A DNA stretch of 64,000 nt from Mariannaea sp. PMI_226. Its lineage: Eukaryota > Ascomycota > Sordariomycetes > Hypocreales > Nectriaceae. The stretch spans positions 1,054,001 through 1,118,000 of the forward strand of contig JANFOG010000012.1 of the NCBI GenBank assembly GCA_024336345.1, read 5' to 3'. Under the pieces are notes generated by a model. The model was not told the origin of the DNA. It ran no database searches and saw nothing but the letters and a program-made list of their open reading frames with translations. Below are positions 1 to 10,068 of the stretch, piece by piece (the first letter of the stretch is position 1; each line of letters starts with the position of its first letter). The position numbers were made by a program, and so were the translations under genes.

Positions 1-897
1 GTATGAGCCACCGAATCCAGCATGCAGAGGGTTCGTAATATTAGGAAGCCACCGAAGTGATGCGGCAAAGAATAAAAGTCCAATGACGTGGATGAGGATT
101 GAGATGGTTATATCTGAGGCAGCACACCTCTGTAAGACATATGGTGCCATCGCAGAGAGCTATTTGTTACTTTGATTCGGTTGCTTTACTGCAGATTTGA
201 AAGACGCACAATGTGAATAGAGCATGTGACAAGATTCAAATAAAATCGGCTCAGAAAGAGTAACCAACAAGGAATAAAAGAAGGGGGAACATCACAGGAC
301 AGTAAAGATAAGAGATTACGTGAGGGAATACGAAATACGCTGTAGCTCGCCGTGACAGCAGAGTGCGTGCATAGGGTGATTGACGGGGCTGCATTTGGTC
401 GATGGCTTACGATCCCTGGAAGCACCCTCCATGGTAGCACGCCGTGGGAAGTCAGATTTATACTACAGAGACAATAAGACAAGGCTGATGTGAGTGAAAA
501 ATTGCAGTTCTGAGCCTTGTACATGGAATTGCTGGGTCCGAAATCAAAGCCACGAATGTATCTGCTCTGTTAAAAAGGAACTGGACCACATTCAGCCTGC
601 TCTCTATCCCTCATGATATAATGGTGTATACAATTACCATCCTGATGTGACGATAGACGGTAAAATCTGAACACGGGAGGATCAAATGCGAGGTTGTGCT
701 AAGTTTTTCTGATGATGCGGCCAAGAAGTTTAACAAACGGTGAAGTTGGCCTCCTCATCGCTGTGGGCGTGGATGCGTGTTGGTGACACCTGTTCCCGTC
801 TTCATTTCGGCGATTGCACACCTTCACAATTCTATCCCATCGAAAGAACGCCGAATATCAAACCTATATCTATTGTTATTTTTGTTTATTTATAAAA
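1..897. other. Intergenic, left edge
   Basis: I see no supportable gene here. Open frames are short and start at non-ATG codons. The last 100 bases before 898 are AT-rich and pyrimidine-rich and probably form the leader of the downstream peptidase gene, whose ATG is preceded by four A residues. Confidence 0.5.
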
Positions 898-3255
898 ATG
901 GCCTTGATAAGAATCGCATTGACGATTCTCCTGCTGTCGCTTCTCACTTTGGTTTCGACAATTCAACCTCCTCGCGAACCATATCAGTCTGTGGGTAGGG
1001 GAAAGCATCTCCTTACTTTTGAGAAAACCACCCCAAGTGCTACTATCAAACCTACACGCAACAGCTTTCACTGGGTCAATTCTGGGATCGACGGAATGTA
1101 CTTGAATACCAGCTTAAACGGTGACATATTGCTGTGCAACGTTGCCACAGGAATGTCTGATATATTGGTGGCAGCTGATCATCTCCCCCACGATTTGGAA
1201 GAATACTGGGCCAACCATAATGCCTCTCTCCTACTCGTCGCTACTAACGCGACAAAGCAGTATCGATACTCATACTTAGCAGACTACTTCATTGTAGATG
1301 TTGAATCTAGAGAAATGGATCCCCTAGTTGAGGATCAGGCCGGTGATATTCAGTACGCTGAATTTGCTCCTCGCGGGGACGTAATCGCCTTTGTCCGCAG
1401 AAATAATCTCTTTATCCTCAACTTGAAGTCAGAAAATATCAGCCAGATCACAAAAGATGGAGGACCTGATGTGCTCCATGGGGTACCGGACTGGGTATAC
1501 GAAGAGGAGGTTTTCAGACGTCGTTCTGCCCTTTGGTTCTCCCCCGACGCCGAGTATCTCACTTTTTTGAGTTTCAATGAGACTGGAGTCAATACAGTTA
1601 CTATCCCAAACTACATGGGCAAACAGAATCTGGCACCTACGTACCCAAAAGAAGTCAAGGTGCATTATCCAAAAGTTGGGTCTGCCAATCCTACAGTTCA
1701 GCTGAACATTCTCACCCTCTCTTCGGGAAAATACAAAACCGTTCCCGTAGACGGGTTTGCGCCAGACGATCTCATCATTGGAGAGGTATCGTGGATGACT
1801 GACACGCATACGGCACTCATTTATCGCGCGTTTAACCGGATTCAAGATGTAGATGCGCACGTCATCGTCAACCCAGTCTCTTTGACATCAAAAACCGTAC
1901 GAGAACGTGATGGCAGCGACGGTTGGCTTGAGAACAATCTCGCAATCAAATATGTCGGGAAGCTTAGGAACGGGTCTAATGACACATACTACGTCGATCT
2001 CTCTGATGAAGACGGTTGGAACCATATCTACTTATACCCCATTGACAAGGGTGAAGAAATACAACTAACTAAAGGAGAATGGGAAGTTGATTCTATTCTC
2101 AGAGTTAATACCGACGACGGTAATATCTACTTCCAGGCTGCGAAGCGCCACTCCACTGAGCGCCACATCTACAAAGTTTCATGGTTGAGCAAGAAGATCG
2201 AACCGCTCATCGATGACAACACTCCTGCGTACTATTCCGCCTCCTTCTCCCCTGGTGGCGGATACTACGTGCTTAGCTATGAAGGTCCAGATGTGCCGTA
2301 CGAAGAGGTGTATGCAACCGAATCTGCAACTTGGCCCATACGAACCATTGAGGACAACAAAGTCTTCTATGAAAACTTTGCCAAATACAAGCTGCCCAAG
2401 GTCAGCTACTTTAGTCTGCAGCATCCAGATGGTTTCACGTTGAATGTCAGGCGGCAGTTGCCTACCAACTTCAATTCAAAAAAACGATACCCGGTCTTAT
2501 TTACTCCTTATGGTGGCCCAAATTCTCAATCGGTCTCCAAAAAGTTCCAACCATACGACTGGAAGACTTACATTGGCTCTCATCCCGAACTCCAGTACAT
2601 CGTCTACACCATCGACGGCCGTGGCACTGGATTCCAGGGTCGCGCGTACCGGTCATCTATCACATCACAGCTCGGGAAACTCGAGTCTGCCGACCAAACA
2701 TGGGCTGCTCGTACACTCAGGGCTCAATTCAAATACATCAACCCTCACAAAATTGGCATGTGGGGGTGGTCCTACGGCGGATACCTTACAGCAAAGACTC
2801 TGGAAGCTGACTCTGGAGTTTTCAGTTTTGGACTGATCACTGCTCCGGTGACAGATTGGCGGTTTTATGACTCAGTATACGCCGAGCGGTATATGAAAAC
2901 GCTCGACAGCAACAATCTTGGCTACACCAATGCGGCCGTGCACAATGTCGACGGCTTTGAAAAAGTTGCTGGAGGGTTTAGCATCATACACGGCACAGGG
3001 GACGAAAACGTGCATTACCAGCACACGGCAGCACTCTTGGACTTGCTCGTCGGGGGTTCAGTGTCTCCCAAAAAGATGAAGCTATTAGTATTCACGGACG
3101 GCGGCCACAACATGGATTACAATGGAGGGAGGCTTTTCCTTTACAGGTTCCTCACGGAGAGGTTATATGATGAGGTGAAGAGGAAAGGGGGGAAGAAACC
3201 CGTGGTTTATCCATGGACTGCATGGAATTCTCAAAGAAAGGTAAATCTTTGGTAA
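898..3255 (+). CDS. dpp4: Secreted dipeptidyl-peptidase IV (prolyl oligopeptidase family, S9B)
   Basis: This intronless gene encodes 785 residues. The family removes X-Pro or X-Ala dipeptides from peptide N-termini, and secreted fungal forms work in extracellular protein digestion. The N-terminus has a short basic start and a hydrophobic run (about residues 5-21) ending near STIQPP, which reads as a signal peptide. There is no long cytosolic tail, so a secreted form is favoured over vacuolar DapB. A beta-propeller region comes first, with the substrate-anchoring DWVYEEEVF motif (Glu202-Glu204). The alpha/beta-hydrolase domain follows: nucleophile Ser625 in WGWSYGG, Asp702 in GTGDENVH and His737 in TDGGHN. 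Several NxS/T sequons are present. I chose the ATG at 898 because it has AAAA before it and G after it and directly precedes the signal peptide; the frame is open further upstream, but without an ATG. Most animal and fungal relatives read TDxDH around the catalytic His; here it is TDGGH. Family assignment is secure; secretion is inferred. Confidence 0.94.
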   Translation: MALIRIALTILLLSLLTLVSTIQPPREPYQSVGRGKHLLTFEKTTPSATIKPTRNSFHWVNSGIDGMYLNTSLNGDILLCNVATGMSDILVAADHLPHDLEEYWANHNASLLLVATNATKQYRYSYLADYFIVDVESREMDPLVEDQAGDIQYAEFAPRGDVIAFVRRNNLFILNLKSENISQITKDGGPDVLHGVPDWVYEEEVFRRRSALWFSPDAEYLTFLSFNETGVNTVTIPNYMGKQNLAPTYPKEVKVHYPKVGSANPTVQLNILTLSSGKYKTVPVDGFAPDDLIIGEVSWMTDTHTALIYRAFNRIQDVDAHVIVNPVSLTSKTVRERDGSDGWLENNLAIKYVGKLRNGSNDTYYVDLSDEDGWNHIYLYPIDKGEEIQLTKGEWEVDSILRVNTDDGNIYFQAAKRHSTERHIYKVSWLSKKIEPLIDDNTPAYYSASFSPGGGYYVLSYEGPDVPYEEVYATESATWPIRTIEDNKVFYENFAKYKLPKVSYFSLQHPDGFTLNVRRQLPTNFNSKKRYPVLFTPYGGPNSQSVSKKFQPYDWKTYIGSHPELQYIVYTIDGRGTGFQGRAYRSSITSQLGKLESADQTWAARTLRAQFKYINPHKIGMWGWSYGGYLTAKTLEADSGVFSFGLITAPVTDWRFYDSVYAERYMKTLDSNNLGYTNAAVHNVDGFEKVAGGFSIIHGTGDENVHYQHTAALLDLLVGGSVSPKKMKLLVFTDGGHNMDYNGGRLFLYRFLTERLYDEVKRKGGKKPVVYPWTAWNSQRKVNLW

Positions 3256-3935
3256 ATTTGGTATTGATGCATCTATCGTGGTAGAGTTGGCTATAGGTAG
3301 AGAGATAACTCAGGTATCGTCACGGTGAGGTTGCCATTGCTTTCTTCCATGCCTCGAGCGGCTTTTATCTAGCAAGAATGTGTCAAGCCCAACGCGGCAA
3401 GTATGTGGCTAGTCGACAGGAGGAGGTATGTCAGTCCTCCAAAGACATGATTATTCAATTGGGTAGGAGAAAAGTACCTAAGTGGTACTTTAATGTCTGC
3501 ACTTTTGTGGCGAAGACTTTGATGGGGCTTGATGTAGCTTTTTTGTTTCTCTTGCGCTGAGTCGAACTCGCCAGATACTTTATCAGTCGTAGGGGTGAGC
3601 CAAGAAAGTACTCAATGCAAGCCCGAGACTGGTCATCAAATCTAGTAATTTCTATCAGACTATCTTTCTTAAATTATTGGGTTTTGCAATCCCGAGCATT
3701 ATCTTCAATTCGTGTGTATTCTAATGAAGGTTAACGTCTCCATGCCATCCGTCATATTGTCACTCACTCCCATCCACTTGCCCCTCATAGCAGGTATCTT
3801 TAGCCGCTCCACTTACCCAAGCCTCTGGATTAGGCGAAACCTCCCATCTGGGAACCTCAGGACAACCCGCCTCCTACATCTTCTTCCCCTTATCGAACGT
3901 TGCAGCTGCCGCGCACGCAGTCGCCGTCTGTGACC
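3256..3935. other. Intergenic between dpp4 and the proline-rich gene
   Basis: The first part is presumably the 3' UTR of dpp4. The last 150 bases are C/T-rich and lead into the ATG at 3936, as expected for the leader of a fungal gene. I see no further coding signal. Confidence 0.45.
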
Positions 3936-5298
3936 ATGGCAGACAAAGCCAAGGACAAAGCCAAGGAGCTCATGAATAAGGGCAAGGCATGGCGCCCAGA
4001 AAAGCCCAACACCAACATCAGAGGCCGTGTCAAAGGCCGTGTTGTAAGCCAGCTCCCCCCTTCATCCATCGTCCCAAGACAGGAAGACTGACAGCAAACG
4101 TGGCGGTTTCCAGAATGGTATTTTGCACCGAAACAATTCTGAAGAAGCCTCAGAAGGTCATGTCGCTGCTCCTCTATCTTCCCTCCGCGACCCTGCCTCC
4201 TTTGCGCCGCCTCCGAGGCGAACAGGATCTGGCCTTGCTCCGGCTCCTCCGCCCACCTCCACCCCCCGAAAGGTTATCATGGCGCCCTCCAAATATCAAG
4301 ACCCTCGCGGGCCGCCGGTCGCTGCGCCCGTTGGGCAGAAACAACTGGACGATGAATACCATCAACAATTTAATACCCAGCCACAAGAGGAGGAGGTGGT
4401 CGACGACAGTCCTCCTCCCCCTCCTCAACCCTACCGGGCGAATACCACCAACCTTAGAACAGATCACCTGCCACCCCCTCCAGGAAGGAGGGACGGCAAT
4501 GACGGGAGAGGGCCTCCTCCTTTGCCTCCTCCATCCTATCAATCCACAACTGCCAGTAAGCCCGGGCCACCTAGCTTACCACCGCGACTCCCACCCAGAA
4601 CGAACTCAGCCAGTTCAACGTCAAGTCCTGCTGCCATAAGCCCAGCTTCTACTGGAAGTGGCCTACTGAACCAGGGGGCCGTCAATCGCCTTGGCGCCGC
4701 AGGAATCTCAGTTTCAAGTCTCGGCATTGGACGCTCCAGCCCGGCCAGCCACCATTCGCCCAGTCCGCCCCCTCCTCCTCGACCCGGGTCAACACCACAA
4801 CCTGCCTCTCACATGAACGAATTGCAGAACCGCTTCTCCAAGCTCAGCACCTCTTCTTCTAGCCCTTCAAATACCTCCCCACCCACTGAAGGCACCACCT
4901 GGGCACAAAAACAATCGGCCCTGAAGACAGCCTCGAACTTCCAGAAGGATCCCTCATCAGTGTCTCTATCTGATATGAAAGCCGCCGCTAGCACCGCCAA
5001 CAACTTCCGACAACGCCACGGTGAGCAAGTTGCTGCTGGCGTTAAAACTGCCAACAACATGAACCAGAAATATGGGCTCATGGATAAGGTAGGAAGTTAT
5101 ACGGGGGCACAACATGATCAAGGCCAGAGTGCTGCAGCCGCTGCCCCTCCTGTTCCAGGGCTAGCTGGTAAAAAGAAACCACCACCGCCGCCCCCTCCAA
5201 AAAAGCGAGCCTTTGGAGTCTCAGCACCTCAAGCACCAGCACCAGATAATGGAGATGGGCCACCGCCAATCCCAATGGCAACAAGGCCTCAATTTTGA
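3936..5298 (+). CDS. Proline-rich protein, possibly actin-cytoskeleton related (AIM3-like)
   Basis: Two exons, 3936-4043 and 4114-5298, give 430 residues. The 70-nt intron has donor GTAAGC, branch CTGAC about 20 nt before the acceptor, and joins in phase 0. The start is a good ATG (gaccATGg). The N-terminus is short and charged (MADKAKDKAKELMNKGKAW). Most of the protein is low-complexity with many PPPP runs, for example PPPPPPPKK near the C-terminus, which are candidate SH3 or profilin ligands. Between them sits a better ordered segment: NRFSKL, then DMKAAASTANNFRQRHGEQ and a related repeat with KTANNMNQKYG. I see no WH2 motif, so verprolin is unlikely. The layout resembles fungal AIM3-type proteins that bind BAR/SH3 partners at actin patches, but that is from memory and unproven. 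The gene model is firm; the function is tentative. Confidence 0.8.
4044..4113 (+). other. Intron of the proline-rich gene
   Basis: Donor GTAAGC follows the complete codon GTT. Branch candidate CTGAC lies near 4088 and the acceptor is TTCCAG. Removing it joins GRVKGRV to NGILHRNNS in frame. Confidence 0.8.
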
Positions 5299-5603
5299 AC
5301 CTGTTGTGTTTGTAATAACAAGAGGCTTCACTGCATAATGCATCCAGATCAGGATATCGACTTCTTCAATGAGCCCATATTGTTCACGTAGACAAGGTCA
5401 AGAGCGGGCGTATGGAAATTCAAGTTATGCTTCACCAAGATATTCTGGACTGAATCGGATTCGCCTATTTTATTCTCATTCATCAACACATCACAAGGAG
5501 ATGATTCCTCCATTATGATCATGTTTCTCATGTCCTTCTCTTAAATGACTGGCTCATGAATCATTATAGGCCCAGGCCCATATCCCACTCCATCCTTCTC
5601 TTC
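5299..5603. other. Convergent intergenic region
   Basis: AT-rich 3' flanks of two convergent genes. I see no coding signal. Confidence 0.4.
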
Positions 5604-6457
5604 TTAAACCTTCATTGAGGAAAGACCATGCTTCCAGAGGGTGACGTAGGGGGTAACACCATCCTCACGGTAGTTCAGGAGGACGACCCTGTGACAACGG
5701 GTTAGTATCGACACAGTCAGGGCCAAGAGGATTTGGTAGCACGTACATGGCATCGGGGTTCATGGACTCGCCAACGTAGAACTCGTAGTCACCGAAGTTC
5801 TTCTGGAGCTTCTCAACGACGAACTTCTGGGCACCCTTGGTAAAGGCGGTAATCTCCTCAGCGGGAGCACCGCTCTTCTCCAGCTCGGTCTTGACCTTCT
5901 TCATGTAACCTAAATACAGTGCGGTCAGCCAATTTGTCCCGCTGGAAAATGATGGTATTGATTTGGGCGCATACCCTTGAGGTAGGCCATGTAGCCCTTC
6001 TTGTCGAAAGCAGTGCTCTGGAGACGGAAGGAGTGGACAATGTTGTTGACCTTGACGACCGTGTCATCGAGGTCCTCGGCGGCCTCCTCGGCGGAAGCGT
6101 TGGCACCGATATCTGTGTGATAGCATGTTAGTCTACTGATTATTGTGCTGATCTGGGACGATCTCTGTTCGGCAATTCGACGCCTGAAGCAGCATATCTT
6201 AAAGGGAATACCGACCGATATCAAGACCACCCTCGGTGATCATGGCACAGTCGGCCTCGTAAACGATACCGTCAACCTCCTTGAGGTCGTAGGAGTCGGA
6301 GATGAGCTCGTCATCGCTGATGATGTCCTATGATTGCGGGGTCAGTATCAGGTGAGGAGGGGCAGAGAGTAAATATGCAGCGGGGTCGTGATCGAAGCCA
6401 GCAAGAGCATGAATTGCGGAAATCGTGTAGTGGGAGTCGTACCTTGAAGATAAGCAT
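5604..6457 (-). CDS. TMA19: Translationally controlled tumor protein homolog (TCTP / TMA19)
   Basis: Five exons on the minus strand: 6457-6443, 6327-6216, 6112-5975, 5909-5747 and 5688-5604. Together they give 170 residues, the usual TCTP length. The start MLIFK is followed by [19 protein letters not shown]. The TCTP signature regions appear in order: [47 protein letters not shown], and a C-terminus ending [14 protein letters not shown] is an abundant cytosolic protein that associates with ribosomes and in fungi affects growth, stress responses and translation. Exon 1 is only 15 nt long. The other introns have standard ends and CTAAC/CTGAC branches, but intron 2 starts GTCGGT. The splice model restores the family sequence DIDIGAN exactly, so it is well supported. 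The gene is divergent from SUR2, with a 2.4-kb gap. Confidence 0.96.
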
Positions 6458-6660
6458 GGTTGTGGTTTGGGGTCGACGGGACCTGGAGGAACAACTGTGG
6501 GAGGGATGAGGATTTGGTGAACTGGGGAACAAGGAAAGAAAACCAGACCAAGAGGAAAGAAACTGGCTTCACGATGAAAATGCAAGTGAGGGGCGGTTGC
6601 CGTGGCGGGGGGGGGATTGGATGCCCCCCTGCCTAAAGAAGATTAGGGCCACAACGTAAA
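6458..6660 (-). promoter_or_regulatory. Pyrimidine-rich leader/core promoter of TCTP
   Basis: Read on the minus strand, the 170 bases before the TCTP ATG are C/T-rich, with runs such as TTTCTTTCC and CCACAACC just before the ATG. This is typical of highly expressed fungal genes. No clear TATA box is seen. The assignment is by position and composition only. Confidence 0.4.
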
Positions 6661-8875
6661 AGATTTTTTTTTTTTCGTTTCTTGCGTCCCAAGCATCCTG
6701 GCTGCAGCTGGGCTCTGGGCGCCATTTGATTGGTCCTTGTCACGAGTGCTGCTATATCGAGTGGATATGAGTCTCTCGGGCCAGCCATACAGAGAGAAAG
6801 GTTGAGATTCGATATTGTGCAAGGCCAAACAAAAGTGGTCAACAAGCCATTCGTTAGAGAATCTTACAGGAGGACGAAACGCACTCAAGAGAGCTCGTCC
6901 TGAAATCCTACGAGGAGCAAACACTTTGAGTCCACCTCGTGTAAGTAGGTAGGTAACTATATTCCAGTATAATGTGTGCAAAGCACAAAGTTTCCCTTGC
7001 ATCGTTGACATCTTCAGTTTCCCAAATCTGCGTCAGGTGGGTTTGTCCAGTTCAGGTCACAGAGGGTCTCATGCTGAAAGCTGATTAGTTGTGGTATGTG
7101 TAAGTTAAGGCTTCATTAAGGGGGGTCGCCCTGACGTGTAAGTAGGGTGGGTTTTGCATTGGAGCGACTGATCAAAGGGCATCATTACTTCGAGAAGACT
7201 GTCACGAGCATCTCAGCTACCTGCATCAACTAGTTACTCCGTAAACACGTCGACTTGATGAGATAAGTAGTAAGCGTTTCCTCTTTCGGAGATTGGTTTC
7301 ACCCTACCGAGTGAGACGTGCATGCAGACGTTGGTTGCAATCCCCCACTGGATGCTGTGTTTTCCCTTTGAAGAGACTTTGGTTGCCGTCTCAAGAAACT
7401 ATGAGAACATTTATATCTTGGTACCTACCTTGCCTATCATCCCCCAGAGTCTCTCATTGCGATTTTTTTTTTTCATCTCTTCTCTACCCTCTCGGGCATC
7501 GCGAATCGGTGCCCCACAACGTCCGGGAACGATTAGCGAACCACAGCGCCGCCTCCTAACGAGTCTACCTTCAGTCAACGGAGCTATGAGATGAGAAACC
7601 TTTACACTTTTATATATACGTGTGTGCTAGACTTCAAACAGTGCAGGGCTGAGAGGAAAATTGGTTGAATACTTGCGCTTTCTGCATTGTGATTGCACTG
7701 AGCAGGAATTTACCTTCTTTTATCCTGGCTGATCAATACCACTCTCGAAAACGTGACACCCTCCAGGGGACTGTGCCTCATCCTCGGAGTCTCTCGGGCC
7801 CCGTTCACCATTGGACGTGTCAGAGAAGGGCCACTCAGTTTCCCATCAGGACCTGGTTTAGAGGCCTCTGGCTAGCCAACGAGGCCAATCGTATAGTCAA
7901 CATGATCAGTTCGTGACGTCTCGATGATCTGAGTCTCGGACTGTATCGTCAGGGGTTGCGAGCGAGGACGAGTGCCTTACGTAGACCGCACACATGAAAT
8001 CGATTCTACCTTGTAGAAATCTCAAAGGAAGGATTCAGTAGTGAGAGGCCAGCTCGAGTCGATAATAAAGAAAAACAGGCCATTGCAGTATGGACAGAGA
8101 ACCAGCTACAGCCCATCATCTGTCTTTTGTGCCTGAGCTGCGTCTTCTTGTGGGCTGATGGCTTCAAATCATGATGCGACTTTGGGGCAGTCATGACGCC
8201 CGTCATGGTCTGTGGCGCCCTGCACCGTCCTTGGGAACCGAAATTGAATCTTGCAGTAAGAAATCTGCTGAATGAAGAATTTGGTGCGACAATCATCTGC
8301 TACTCCCTAGTTTTTTGCCCTTCATTCCCTCCTTCTAAGCAATGGTAACCCGACATCTCCGAAGGTGCCGAGCAGCCAAGCCTTGGGGTGCAGTACGGAG
8401 TACATACGCACGTAATGCAGTGCAGAGACAACAGTACGCCCAAAGACCTGCTCCGCCTACTCCAGCTGCCAGTCCGCCTAGCAAGTAAGCATCCCCACTA
8501 AGAAGCCTTTGTACCTGGCGCCACGCAAAGTCCTCCACTGTTTTTTTCTCTGACCCTTACAAACTAGGCCTTCCAAGACCGGGACCCCGAACATGCCAAT
8601 CTAAACCTACCATCCCATTATCAAATCCCTTCGAATCCCAACGCACTCCCTTTCTTTAACCTCCAACTATATCATTGTGCAGAGTTCCAATCGTCACCCT
8701 CCTTTCCGTTCCTTTCTTTCCTTGTCTTTTCAAAGCCTTCTCCTTCCGACTCCTCTTCTTATCGCTCGAGTCGATAGTCTTCTCCTTTTGTCGGGTCGTC
8801 GCCCTTGCATCATCGCATTCCAAGTCCCGTGTTGCTCTAATCCATATCGCGACGCACCCTCTCGCGTATAGTATC
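6661..8875. other. Divergent intergenic region between TCTP and SUR2
   Basis: No supportable gene. The strand read toward SUR2 becomes strongly C/T-rich from about 8560 to 8870 and is probably its leader. Around 8340-8490 a short ATG frame (about 48 codons) ends next to a GTAAGC donor-like site, which could mark a leader intron or an upstream ORF. Confidence 0.4.
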
Positions 8876-10068
8876 ATGGGCAATACGTCCATCACAGACG
8901 CCGCAGCCATGGCCGCAAATCAGACCCTCTTCGAAACTGGGCTTCCCTCCCTCCCTTCCTACACTCTTGAGCTTCAACCCGACCTCTTCTCTTGGATCTC
9001 CGACTTCTGGCTCTCCCTCATCGCCCCCGTCGTCGTCTACTGGGTTCTATCGCTGACCTTCCACGCTATTGACGTCTACGACCTCTTTCCCCAGTATCGA
9101 CTTCACACTCCTGAGGAAATTACCAAGCGTAACCACGCCTCTCGTTACGAGGTCGCCCGCGATGTCATCCTGCAGCAGGTCATCCAGGTCGCTACTGGCG
9201 CCGTCCTCGCACTGACCGAGCCCCCCGAGATGACTGGAAAGACCGACTATGACATCGCCGTTTGGGCCACCCGTGTTCGTCTCGCCCAGCGTGCTTTGCC
9301 CAAGATTCTCGGTGCCCTCGGTCTCAATGCCACGGCCATCTCCAAGAACCTCGTCGAGTCGCACCCCATGCTTGCTGGGGCCGTTGCTGGAGGATACTAT
9401 CCTTTCCTCACAACGGAAACTGCGGGTCCCGCCTTCGCCGCTTGGGAAGTAACATTCGCCAAGGCCATCTTCCATTTCATCATTCCAGGTATTCAATTCT
9501 TCGTCGCTACTTTCATTCTCGACACTTGGCAATACTTTTTGCACCGTCTCATGCACGTTAACAAGTGGCTGTATGGTAAGTCAAACTCCTCTCGTCATCC
9601 TGATGATTGTTTGCCCCTGAATCAAAATGCTGACGTGAAACGCTTTCAGCTACCTTCCACTCTCGTCACCATCGCCTTTATGTGCCTTATGCCTACGGTG
9701 CCCTCTACAACCACCCCTTTGAGGGCTTCCTCCTCGATACCGTCGGTGCCAGCATTGCTTTCAAGGCTACCTTCATGACTCTTCGTCAGGGTATCTGGTT
9801 CTGGTCCTTTTCCACCATCAAGACTGTCGACGATCACTGCGGCTACTCATTCCCCTGGGACCCTCTTCAGCTTATCACCAGCAACAACGCCGCCTATCAT
9901 GACATCCACCACCAGCACTGGGGCATCAAGACCAACTTTGCCCAGCCCTTCTTCACCTTCTGGGACAGTCTCCTTGACACCCGCTACAAGGGCAAGCGAT
10001 CCAACAAGCCCAGTGCCTACCGAAAGGAGGGTGAGAAGCCTGAAGCTACTTCCGATAAGGACGAGTAG
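8876..10068 (+). CDS. SUR2: Sphinganine C4-hydroxylase (SUR2), fatty acid hydroxylase superfamily
   Basis: Two exons (8876-9575, 9650-10068) give 372 residues. The enzyme hydroxylates C4 of dihydrosphingosine or dihydroceramide to phytosphingosine forms in the ER membrane, using a di-iron centre. The three expected histidine boxes are present: HRLMH (His223-His227), HSRHH (His237-His241) and HDIHH (His317-His321), the middle one just after the splice junction. Hydrophobic segments lie near residues 40-65 and 195-220. After the last box comes a conserved-looking WGIKTNFAQPFFTFWD segment, then a polar Lys/Glu-rich C-terminus. The 74-nt intron has donor GTAAGT, a CTGAC branch and a CAG acceptor, and splits an Ala codon. 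The start is the first ATG after a long pyrimidine-rich leader. The length fits Pezizomycotina SUR2 proteins. Confidence 0.95.
9576..9649 (+). other. Intron of SUR2
   Basis: Donor GTAAGT, branch GCTGAC near 9629 and acceptor CAG. Splicing joins KWLYG to the histidine-box segment TFHSRHHR. Confidence 0.9.

Noticed and set aside
186..524. 112-codon minus-strand frame at the left edge
   Set aside because: No domain, no leader signal and a composition unlike the real genes in the window.
9047..9556. 169-codon frame antisense to SUR2
   Set aside because: A mirror of the codon usage in the strongly supported SUR2 exon.
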